A DNA stretch of 53,860 bases from Bacteroidia bacterium (GTDB lineage Bacteria > Bacteroidota > Bacteroidia > Palsa-965), in contig JAKLJE010000027.1 in assembly GCA_023151315.1 (NCBI GenBank), forward strand, positions 1-53,860, given 5' to 3'. A program made the position numbers and the translations under genes. Below the pieces are notes generated by a model that saw only the letters and a list, made by a program, of their open reading frames with translations, had not been told where the DNA came from and searched no databases. How positions within the stretch are numbered: the stretch's first letter is position 1; each line of letters begins with the position of its first letter. Shown piece after piece: positions 18,574-25,986 of this stretch.

Positions 18574-18764
18574 AATTTGAGAATCAATTGCTCTAAAATT
18601 AGAGACAAAGCCCATGCCCTATTCGTAAACAGAACGGACTTTTCACCAAAAGAATGTTAATCATACAATATGCTTTTTCGCTGTGCGACACTTATGGAAA
18701 ATACCCTAACACTTGAAAAAGAGCCCATTGAAAATCCGTTGCTACTAATTCGATTCCAACAATG

Positions 18765-18795
18765 GAATTTCCCAATGAAAGTATCGGGGAAATTC
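18765..18795. repeat. 9-bp inverted repeat upstream of the mutL promoter
   Basis: GAATTTCCC and GGGAAATTC form a perfect 9-bp stem with a 13-base loop, ending 45 bases before the promoter element of mutL. No T-run follows, so it is more likely an operator or a structural element than a terminator. Confidence 0.5.
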
Positions 18796-18840
18796 ACTGT
18801 AATTGTGAATAAAAACGGAATCAAGGGACGGGGGATTGAT

Positions 18841-18848
18841 TAACTTTG
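18841..18848 (+). promoter_or_regulatory. Bacteroidota -7 promoter element for the mutL operon
   Basis: TAACTTTG matches TANNTTTG exactly and lies 29 bases before the GTG start of mutL. It excludes the alternative upstream start at 18836. Confidence 0.7.
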
Positions 18849-18865
18849 GTGTCCGCAAAAAAAGA

Positions 18866-18870
18866 AGGAG
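18866..18870 (+). promoter_or_regulatory. Shine-Dalgarno site deciding the GTG start of mutL
   Basis: AGGAG with seven bases of spacing to the GTG at 18878. Strong Shine-Dalgarno sites are uncommon in Bacteroidota, and this one supports GTG as the start. Confidence 0.65.
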
Positions 18871-18877
18871 TTTATAC

Positions 18878-20734
18878 GTGAGCAAGGATATCATTTCCGT
18901 TCTACCGGATGCAGTAGCCAATCAGATCGCAGCAGGAGAAGTAATCCAGCGGCCGGCTTCTGCCGTGAAGGAATTAATGGAAAATGCGGTTGATGCGGGC
19001 GCCACATTTATTCGCCTGATTGTGAAGGATGCGGGTCGCACTTTGATTCAGGTAATCGACGACGGAAAAGGAATGTCTCCATCCGATGCGCGACTCTGCT
19101 TCGAGCGTCATGCCACATCAAAAATCCGTTCTGCAGATGATCTCTGGAATCTGCATACCATGGGATTCCGCGGCGAAGCATTGGCTTCGATTGCTGCTGT
19201 TGCGCAGGTGGAATTGAAAACTCGTCGCGAAGAGGACACGATGGGAACGCTGATTACCATCGAGAATTCTTCTGTGAACTCTCAGGAACCTTGCGCTGCT
19301 CCGAAAGGAACATCGATCAGCATGAAGAATCTGTTCTACAATGTTCCGGCACGACGCAATTTCCTGAAATCAGATGCTGTTGAGTTTCGTCATATTCTCG
19401 AAGAATTCGAACGCATTGCGTTTGCGAATCCAACAGTAGGTTTTGCATTGCACCATAACGGAAACGAAATGTACCGTCTGGAAGCGGGAACTGATTCAGA
19501 ATGGCGCGCCTCATTGCGACAGCGCATCATGGCTTTGTATGGTTCTCCTTACAATCAACGCCTCGTTCCTGTTGAAGAAGATGCCGGCATCGTGAAAATT
19601 TCAGGTTTTGTAATCAAACCTGAATTCGCCAAGAAAACCAGAGGCGAACAATTCTTCTTTCTGAATAAACGCTTCATCAAGAATTCTTATCTGCATCATG
19701 CGGTACAATCGGCATTCGAACAGCTGATCGCGCCCGGTAACCATGCAGGATATTTCATCTTCCTGGATACCGATCCGAAAACCATTGACGTAAACATTCA
19801 CCCGACAAAAACAGAGGTGAAGTTTGAAGATGAACGCGCTATTTACGCGGTACTTCGCTCTACAGTGAAGAAATCGCTCGGACAATACAACATTGCTCCT
19901 ACTCTGGATTTCGAACAGGAAATGAGCATGGAGATTCCATACAATTCAGGAAACATTGAAGTGAAAATGCCGGAGATCAAAGTCGATCCGACTTACAATC
20001 CGTTCAATACAACTTCACCGGCCAAATCTTCGAACAACGAATACCGCGAGCAGAAGAATCTGGACAACTGGGAAGTGCTTTACAACAAACATATCACTCC
20101 TGTTGCGGAACAATTGCATACCGGACATCAGATAGGAACTCCTGTTCATGAAACGCAAGCAGAAACTTCCGTTTCAGTTTGCATTCAGATGGACAACCGT
20201 TACATCATCACTACACGCAGTGCCGGAGTTCTGGTCATCGATCAGCAGCGGGCACATGAACGCGTGCTATATGAAAATTACATCACCGGCATCGCGCGAC
20301 ATCAGGTTCAAACACAACAGAAACTATTCCCTGATACCATTGCATTTTCTCCGGCGCTGGCTCATGTAGTGGAAGCCAACCTCGGAGCGTTTCAGTCCAT
20401 AGGATTTGACATTCATCCATTCGGCAACAACACATTCGTAATTCATGGAGTGCCGGCCGGAACGGAAGAGCACGACACTACAATTCTCCTGGAACAGGTG
20501 CTGCAAACGTTCAACGAGAACGAACAGGAATTGCATCTGAAACCACTGGAGAACATGGCACGTTCACTTGCAAAACGTGCTGCAGTAAAACCGGGCAAAG
20601 CATTATCGAATCAGGAAATGAGTGCACTTGTAACGCAATTGTTTCACTGCGAACAACCGGCGTTCTCCGCTGATGGTAAACCTGTTTTCGTGAATATTGC
20701 AGCGGATGAAATTGACAAACGGATGAAGCGCTGA
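18878..20734 (+). CDS. mutL: DNA mismatch repair protein MutL
   Basis: A 618-residue protein starting at GTG. The N-terminal GHKL ATPase is complete: LPDAVANQIAAGEVIQRPAS, catalytic Glu32 and Asn36 in KELMENAVDAG, DDGKGM, and GFRGEALASIAAV. It is followed by the transducer part with VPARRNFLK and VDVNIHPTKTEVKF. A variable linker (about 350-430) leads to the C-terminal dimerisation domain. There the endonuclease motifs look degenerate: DQQRAHERVLYE in place of DQHAxxExxxxE, AKR for ACR, and SADGKP for CPHGRP. MutL couples MutS mismatch recognition to strand removal. It is the first gene of a tight operon with two rhomboids and an EEP protein; its last base is the first base of the next ATG. 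Confidence 0.96.
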   Translation: MSKDIISVLPDAVANQIAAGEVIQRPASAVKELMENAVDAGATFIRLIVKDAGRTLIQVIDDGKGMSPSDARLCFERHATSKIRSADDLWNLHTMGFRGEALASIAAVAQVELKTRREEDTMGTLITIENSSVNSQEPCAAPKGTSISMKNLFYNVPARRNFLKSDAVEFRHILEEFERIAFANPTVGFALHHNGNEMYRLEAGTDSEWRASLRQRIMALYGSPYNQRLVPVEEDAGIVKISGFVIKPEFAKKTRGEQFFFLNKRFIKNSYLHHAVQSAFEQLIAPGNHAGYFIFLDTDPKTIDVNIHPTKTEVKFEDERAIYAVLRSTVKKSLGQYNIAPTLDFEQEMSMEIPYNSGNIEVKMPEIKVDPTYNPFNTTSPAKSSNNEYREQKNLDNWEVLYNKHITPVAEQLHTGHQIGTPVHETQAETSVSVCIQMDNRYIITTRSAGVLVIDQQRAHERVLYENYITGIARHQVQTQQKLFPDTIAFSPALAHVVEANLGAFQSIGFDIHPFGNNTFVIHGVPAGTEEHDTTILLEQVLQTFNENEQELHLKPLENMARSLAKRAAVKPGKALSNQEMSALVTQLFHCEQPAFSADGKPVFVNIAADEIDKRMKR

Positions 20735-21429
20735 TGAGTTACTTCAAGCAATATCGCCCGACAAGCAGCAACCGCATGCCTTTTGTGGTGCTCAATCTCA
20801 TCATCCTGAACGTGATTTTCTATGTAGCCAAGATTTTGGCACATAATGCACAGAATCTGGATCTGGGCGGTTTGCTCGGTCTTTATCATCCTTTCAGTCC
20901 GGATTTCCATTGGTTTCAGTTTGCTACGAGCATGTTCATGCACGCCAGTCCTTCGCATATTATATTCAATATGCTTGGGCTTTGGATGTTCGGCCACATG
21001 CTGGAGAACGTATGGGGCGCGCGACGCTTTCTGATCTTCTATCTCATTTGTAGCCTCGGCGCATCTTTGATTTATCTCGGATGGGAAACATGGTCAACCG
21101 TTCAGTTTCTGAATCAATACGGTGACGGATGGGCATTACTTCAGGAATATCCTCCGCAAACACCAATGGTTGGAGCTTCCGGAGCTGTGTACGGTTTACT
21201 CATGGGCGCGGCACTTCTTTTTCCGAATACGGAAATGCATATGATGTTTATGATGGGCTACCCGATCAAACTGAAATGGCTCGCGATTATTTATGGCGTG
21301 GTTGAACTCTATACAGGTTATCAAGCGAGTGCGGGCGACAATGTGGCGCATTTCGCTCACATCGGCGGTATGATTTTTGGATTTATCCTTGTTCAGATTT
21401 ACAAAAGAAGCCGTAACAACTTTTACTGA
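20734..21429 (+). CDS. rhomboid family intramembrane serine protease, first copy
   Basis: A 231-residue polytopic membrane protein. The catalytic dyad is visible: Ser in GASGAVYG (about residue 150) and His in AHFAHIGGMIFG (about residue 209), with the earlier HASPSHIIFNM that precedes the loop-1 region. Six or so hydrophobic helices fit a basic rhomboid. Rhomboids cut substrate helices within the membrane; the substrate is unknown. Its start shares one base with the mutL stop (TGATG), so translation is probably coupled. A second rhomboid follows after two bases. Confidence 0.93.
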   Translation: MSYFKQYRPTSSNRMPFVVLNLIILNVIFYVAKILAHNAQNLDLGGLLGLYHPFSPDFHWFQFATSMFMHASPSHIIFNMLGLWMFGHMLENVWGARRFLIFYLICSLGASLIYLGWETWSTVQFLNQYGDGWALLQEYPPQTPMVGASGAVYGLLMGAALLFPNTEMHMMFMMGYPIKLKWLAIIYGVVELYTGYQASAGDNVAHFAHIGGMIFGFILVQIYKRSRNNFY

Positions 21430-21431
21430 GC

Positions 21432-22265
21432 ATGAGTATCATCAATGATCTGAAAACACAATTGCGCGGTTCTTACCGGTCGGTGGTGATTTTGCTCATC
21501 ATCAACATCAGCGCATTCCTACTGGCAAATATTCTCATTCACCTGTCAGGAATGTCGAAAGTTTCCGCTGCCGAATTTATAGCAACCACACTTTGTGTTC
21601 CGGGAAAGTTCAGCGAATTTATTACACACTTCTGGACATTGTTCACTTACATGTTCCTGCATGTCGATATCTGGCATCTTATCTCGAACATGTTGTGGCT
21701 TTGGTTTCTCGGTCGTGTTTTTTCTGATCTGATTGGTAGCAAGAAACTGATGTTCGTTTATATTATGGGTGGTCTGGCCGGAGGCGTTACGTATCTCATT
21801 ACTTCCGCTGCAATTGTTCCGCTTCAATACTCCGTTCTATTGGGAGCATCAGGTTCAGTAATGGCAATTGTCGTGGCTGCTGCAGTTGTGGCACCTGATT
21901 ACAAAGTTTATCCTTTCGGAATTCCCTTGGCGTTGAAATGGCTTGCTCTGATTTCATTCATTCTCACAACTGTACTTGATCTGTCCGTAAATACAGGCGG
22001 AAAGGCAGCTCACGTTGGTGGTGCTGTGTTCGGTTTGCTTTATGCATACAGTCTTAAATCAGGCAATTTTCTTTCAGGAATTTTCTCCGGAAAAAGCCAT
22101 CTCAAAGTGGCACACTCCCGACTGAAAGACGAAGACTACAATGCGCACAATGTTAGTATTCGTAAACGCATCGACGAAATCCTTGACAAAATATCACGAT
22201 CGGGATACGACAGTCTCACAAGGGACGAGAAAGATTTCCTGAAAAGAAACCACGACAAATTCTGA
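21432..22265 (+). CDS. rhomboid family intramembrane serine protease with C-terminal tail, second copy
   Basis: A 277-residue protein. The rhomboid core has HVDIWHLISNMLWLWFLGR, the nucleophile Ser in GASGSVMA (about residue 139) and His in KAAHVGGAVFG (about residue 195). After the last helix comes a soluble tail of about 65 charged residues ending in RKRIDEILDKISRSGYDSLT and RDEKDFLKR, a small helical region seen behind rhomboids in Bacteroidota. Adjacent rhomboid pairs of this kind occur in the phylum, and the sequence difference here suggests separate substrates. It is in the mutL operon and six bases from the next gene. Confidence 0.93.
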   Translation: MSIINDLKTQLRGSYRSVVILLIINISAFLLANILIHLSGMSKVSAAEFIATTLCVPGKFSEFITHFWTLFTYMFLHVDIWHLISNMLWLWFLGRVFSDLIGSKKLMFVYIMGGLAGGVTYLITSAAIVPLQYSVLLGASGSVMAIVVAAAVVAPDYKVYPFGIPLALKWLALISFILTTVLDLSVNTGGKAAHVGGAVFGLLYAYSLKSGNFLSGIFSGKSHLKVAHSRLKDEDYNAHNVSIRKRIDEILDKISRSGYDSLTRDEKDFLKRNHDKF

Positions 22266-22270
22266 TCCGG

Positions 22271-23416
22271 TTGGTCAACCAGCAATATATTGAACCCGTC
22301 GCTTCACGAAAACCACTGAGCTGGTTCAGTCGCGTTGTGTTCTTTTTTAATTGGTTCGCAATTATATCCCTGCTGTGTGCAGATTTTGCACCGTGGGTAA
22401 ATCCGGAACGTATTTGGCCGTTTGCATTTCTCGGTCTGATTCAACCCGCGTTGATCATTGTGAACTTTCTTTTCCTTCTTTACTGGTTGATCCGACGCAA
22501 AAGGCAAATCTTCTTTTCTCTCGCTGTGATTCTGATTTCGCTGATGCATTTCAATCGGCAGTATCAGATTTCATTCGGAGATCAGGAATCAGCACCAGAT
22601 AAATCCATCCGACTTATGTCGTGGAATGTGAAGCTTTTCGATCTGTACAACTGGAGCGGAAATGAAGAAACAAGAAAGAAAATGTTTGATCTCATCCGCA
22701 ATGAAGACCCCGCTGTTCTCTGTCTTCAGGAATTCTTCTCTGAAGATGCAGGCACTTTCCGCAATCTTGATACGCTGAAGTCAATGCTCGGCTATTCTGC
22801 AGCTACTGCTTACACAATTACATTGCGAAAAACAGATCATTGGGGCGTGGCAACATTCAGTCGCTATCCGATTGTCAATGAAGGACGCATTGTTTTCAAT
22901 AACCGAAGCAACAACATTTGTCTGTATACCGACATTGCGATTAACGATGATACTATTCGCGTTTACAATGTCCACTTGCAATCGATCAACTTCGGATATG
23001 CAGATATCCGTTTTGTAAAGACAATGCTCAGCGAAGAAGATGCAGAAAATGAAATGGAAAATTCCAAAAACATTTTACGTCGCATGAAGCATGCTTACGG
23101 TCGCAGAGCACGACAGGCGAACGCCATTGCAGAACACATTAACAATTGTCCGTATCCTGTTGTAATTTGCGGAGACTTCAATGATACTCCTGTTTCGTTT
23201 ACGTATCAGGTGTTGAGTTCCGGGATGAAAGATGCTTTCCGCGAATCAGGTACGGGCTTCGGAAAGACTTTCGATAATCCGCTTCCGATTCCGCGTATCG
23301 ATTACATCCTGCATTCTGAAAATCTGCAGTCGTACCAATTCAAAACGATCACAACAGAAGGTCTTTCAGATCATTTTCCGGTTATCTGCAATATCGGAAC
23401 AGCTACCGCTCACTAA
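22271..23416 (+). CDS. membrane-anchored endonuclease/exonuclease/phosphatase (EEP) family protein
   Basis: A 381-residue protein read from a TTG at 22271, five bases after the rhomboid stop; no ATG lies near, so the exact start is uncertain. Residues of about 18-100 hold three hydrophobic helices. The EEP domain follows from about 115: RLMSWNVKLFD, CLQEFFSEDAG (metal-binding Glu), ICGDFNDTPVS (catalytic Asp/Asn) and GLSDHFPVIC (catalytic Asp-His). The fold covers nucleases, sphingomyelinases and lipid or inositol phosphatases, and the membrane anchor with an outward domain favours an extracytoplasmic substrate. Its stop codon shares two bases with the stop of the convergent gene. Confidence 0.88.
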   Translation: MVNQQYIEPVASRKPLSWFSRVVFFFNWFAIISLLCADFAPWVNPERIWPFAFLGLIQPALIIVNFLFLLYWLIRRKRQIFFSLAVILISLMHFNRQYQISFGDQESAPDKSIRLMSWNVKLFDLYNWSGNEETRKKMFDLIRNEDPAVLCLQEFFSEDAGTFRNLDTLKSMLGYSAATAYTITLRKTDHWGVATFSRYPIVNEGRIVFNNRSNNICLYTDIAINDDTIRVYNVHLQSINFGYADIRFVKTMLSEEDAENEMENSKNILRRMKHAYGRRARQANAIAEHINNCPYPVVICGDFNDTPVSFTYQVLSSGMKDAFRESGTGFGKTFDNPLPIPRIDYILHSENLQSYQFKTITTEGLSDHFPVICNIGTATAH

Positions 23417-24414
23417 CCCGCTGACGGGAAACTGATCACTGCCGGTCGTTGCGTAATCTCATGATAACACAACACATCACCTCCGCAGAAATAATGCACC
23501 ACCAGACTTTTACGCGATGAATTTTTATTCGTCACTTCTTCTCCTCCGTGCAGCAGATTCGCATGCCAGATGAGTACATCGCCTTTCTTCGCATGAAAAA
23601 TTGTCTTCGGAATTCCACTGGCTTTTACTTCTTCCGCAATCTTCTTCTCAAAATTTCCATAAAGGTCATCTCCGACCACCCACGCATTCGAAGAATGTTC
23701 GAACGAATCGCCCAACACATAAGGAAGTTTGTGACTGCCCGGATAATAATGCAAAGGCCCCTGCTCCGGACCGATATCTTCAAGCGCAATCCACGCAGCA
23801 ATAAGATATCCTTTCGGTTCCGTGGTCATGTGAATGAAATCGGAATGAGTTTCCTGTTCACTTCCTTTCAAAAAACTGATGGTCTGAAATGGAATCACCT
23901 CTTTACCGAGCAAAAAACTGAGCACTTTCTTCAGCTCTTTATCATTCATTGCGGCACTGATAATTTCTGATCGCGTCCATGCATTCATCACACGCGAATT
24001 CGTGTAATCAAAATCAAGTTCCTTGTTTGCGATGATTCTATCGACTTCGGCATTGATTTTATCAGCAAGATCTTTAAACTTCCCCTGCAAAATCATGTAA
24101 CCGTTTTCCGGCCACTGAAGCATTTGCTGTTGAATTTCAGCAGTGAACTCTCCGAATGCAGGATGCTTTTGCAGGAATTCACTTGCATTATCGTTATCCA
24201 GCCAGGGTTTTTCCGCAGAAGGATTCGAAATTGCAGAATGACTCACCGGACTAACTACCGATTTCCGAATCCCGAACTTCCGATACAACTGCACATTTCG
24301 TTTCAACTTGCCGTAGTTCCGGATGTTGTAAAGAACGTGCACCATTTTCAGGCGACGGATCACCGACCAATATTGCTTAATAATGCCCATAATCAGAGTT
24401 TTCAAAGTTCGCAT
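23413..24414 (-). CDS. phytanoyl-CoA dioxygenase (PhyH) family oxygenase
   Basis: A 333-residue Fe(II)/2-oxoglutarate-dependent oxygenase. The facial triad is visible: His and Asp in ETHSDFIHM (about residue 195) and the distal His in LIWHANLLHGG (about residue 286), with Arg in NSSRKSL as the 2-oxoglutarate-binding residue. HYYPGSHKLPY and the tryptophan-rich AAWIALEDIGPEQGPL are typical of PhyH proteins. The first 60 or so residues are basic and not part of the fold; a second ATG at 24390 is a possible start. The substrate is unknown. It is convergent with the mutL operon and its TAG stop overlaps the opposing TAA. Confidence 0.88.
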   Translation of the reverse strand: MRTLKTLIMGIIKQYWSVIRRLKMVHVLYNIRNYGKLKRNVQLYRKFGIRKSVVSPVSHSAISNPSAEKPWLDNDNASEFLQKHPAFGEFTAEIQQQMLQWPENGYMILQGKFKDLADKINAEVDRIIANKELDFDYTNSRVMNAWTRSEIISAAMNDKELKKVLSFLLGKEVIPFQTISFLKGSEQETHSDFIHMTTEPKGYLIAAWIALEDIGPEQGPLHYYPGSHKLPYVLGDSFEHSSNAWVVGDDLYGNFEKKIAEEVKASGIPKTIFHAKKGDVLIWHANLLHGGEEVTNKNSSRKSLVVHYFCGGDVLCYHEITQRPAVISFPSAG

Positions 24415-24526
24415 TATTCACCAATATCCGCGAGAAACCATCATTTGCCTGATTTCCAGCTGTAAGCGATCTTAAAAATGATTGGAAATTCGCCCGGAAG
24501 CGATCCGTTTTTTCCTTCAAAAAACC

Positions 24527-24534
24527 TATTTTTG
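24527..24534 (+). promoter_or_regulatory. Bacteroidota -7 promoter element for the E2 gene
   Basis: TATTTTTG matches TANNTTTG and lies 74 bases before the ATG at 24609, leaving a leader of moderate length. I see no exact upstream TTG at the expected spacing. Confidence 0.6.
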
Positions 24535-24608
24535 CGTGGCTTGTAAAAACGGGCAATTCCGTTGAGCAATCCATTCACTGAATTTCGAAATTTCAATTAG
24601 AAAGTACT

Positions 24609-25937
24609 ATGTCTCAGGTTGAGCTGATCATGCCTAAAATGGGCGAAAGTGTGAACGAAGCAACGATCATCAAGTGGCTGAAAAACGAAGGCGACAAGAT
24701 TGAATTGGATGAGCCCGTTCTGGAAATTGCAACCGACAAGGTTGACTCTGAAATTCCTTCACCATTCGCAGGATTCCTGTCGAAGAAGCTGTTCAACGAA
24801 GGCGACGTAGTACAAGTAGGCAAAGCTGTTGCATTGATCAACAGTGAAGCACCTGCTGCCGGAAACTCCACTCCTGCTCCAACTGCGCCGGCTGAGAAAA
24901 AAGAAACGGTTGCTACTGCACCGGTTTCCAATAACAGTAACGGAACTGCAATCAAGAATTCAGAAACATCACGCTTCTATTCTCCGCTTGTAAAAAGCAT
25001 TGCGAAGGAAGAAGGAATTTCAGTTGCAGAACTCGAAAGCATCTCCGGAACCGGAATGCATGGTCGTGTTACCAAGAACGATATCCTGGGCTATCTGCCG
25101 AACAAAGGCAAAACACAACAAACTGCAACTGTTACCGCTCCGCCAGTGCAGGAACCAGTGAAAACAGCTGCCGCAGAAACCACAACAGCTGCGCCTGCAG
25201 TAAAACGTCCGGCTGTTTCTCTGATGGGCGGTGATGAAATCATCGAGATGGATCGCATGCGCAAAATCATCGCTGATAACATGGTGATGAGCAAGCAGAT
25301 TTCCCCGCACGTAACTTCTTACGTTGAAGCTGATGTGACCAACCTGGTAATGTGGCGCGACCGCAACAAGAAGAATTTCGAGAAGCGTGAAGGAGAAAAA
25401 CTGACGTTCACTCCGCTTATCATTGAGTGCATTGTGAAAGCGATCAAGGACTTCCCGATGATCAATATTTCAGTAGACGGCACAAAAATTATTCTTCGCA
25501 AGAACATCAACATCGGAATGGCGGCAGCACTTCCTTCAGGAAATCTTATCGTTCCTGTAATCAAAAACGCTGACCGATTGAATCTTCTCGGACTCACCAA
25601 ATCCGTTAACGATCTTGCGAACCGCGCTCGTACAAACAAACTGCAGCCGGATGAAATTCAGGGCGGAACTTACACATTGACAAACGTAGGAACTTTCGGA
25701 AACGTGATGGGCACCCCAATCATTCCGCAGCCGCAAGTTGCGATCATGGCCGCCGGTGCAATCCGCAAGAAGCCCGCAGTTATTGAAACACCAATGGGCG
25801 ATACTATCGGTATTCGCCACATGATGTTCCTGTCGCATGCGTACGATCACCGTGTGGTTGACGGTGCGCTTGGCGGACAATTCGTTCGTCGCGTTGCCGA
25901 TTACCTCGAACAGTGGGATATCGACCGCGAAATCTGA
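24609..25937 (+). CDS. 2-oxoacid dehydrogenase complex E2 (dihydrolipoyl acyltransferase)
   Basis: A 442-residue protein. The lipoyl domain is at 3-78 with lipoylated Lys44 in ATDKVDSEI. An Ala/Pro/Thr-rich linker follows, then the peripheral subunit (E3)-binding domain at about 120-160 (SPLVKSIAKEEGIS, SGTGMHGRVTKNDI). After a second linker comes the acyltransferase domain at about 205-442, with catalytic His414 and Asp418 in DHRVVDG. The DKVDSEI site is typical of the branched-chain or broad-specificity E2 proteins of Bacteroidota rather than of pyruvate E2 (which usually reads DKA). The complex transfers acyl groups from decarboxylated 2-oxoacids to CoA. E1 and E3 genes are not adjacent, so the substrate cannot be fixed. 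The PorE-like gene follows after 49 bases. Confidence 0.94.
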   Translation: MSQVELIMPKMGESVNEATIIKWLKNEGDKIELDEPVLEIATDKVDSEIPSPFAGFLSKKLFNEGDVVQVGKAVALINSEAPAAGNSTPAPTAPAEKKETVATAPVSNNSNGTAIKNSETSRFYSPLVKSIAKEEGISVAELESISGTGMHGRVTKNDILGYLPNKGKTQQTATVTAPPVQEPVKTAAAETTTAAPAVKRPAVSLMGGDEIIEMDRMRKIIADNMVMSKQISPHVTSYVEADVTNLVMWRDRNKKNFEKREGEKLTFTPLIIECIVKAIKDFPMINISVDGTKIILRKNINIGMAAALPSGNLIVPVIKNADRLNLLGLTKSVNDLANRARTNKLQPDEIQGGTYTLTNVGTFGNVMGTPIIPQPQVAIMAAGAIRKKPAVIETPMGDTIGIRHMMFLSHAYDHRVVDGALGGQFVRRVADYLEQWDIDREI

Positions 25938-25986
25938 TCAACGCATACAAACCCAAAGTAATTCTCATTACCCGAAGCGCTTCACA

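Larger units (their letters stand above)
18574..18877. other. 304-bp divergent intergenic region before mutL
   Basis: Holds, from left to right, the short inverted repeat CTCTAA-AA-TTAGAG (18591-18604), a larger inverted repeat at 18765-18795, a TANNTTTG promoter element at 18841-18848 and an AGGAG ribosome-binding site at 18866-18870. A 49-codon frame at 18694-18843 is discussed under rejected items. Confidence 0.6.

Noticed and set aside
18694-18843. 49-codon frame starting MENTLTLEKEPIENPLLLIR upstream of mutL
   Set aside because: It has no promoter or ribosome-binding site, crosses the 9-bp inverted repeat and its stop lies in the mutL promoter element. It is probably chance, though it could be tested by conservation.
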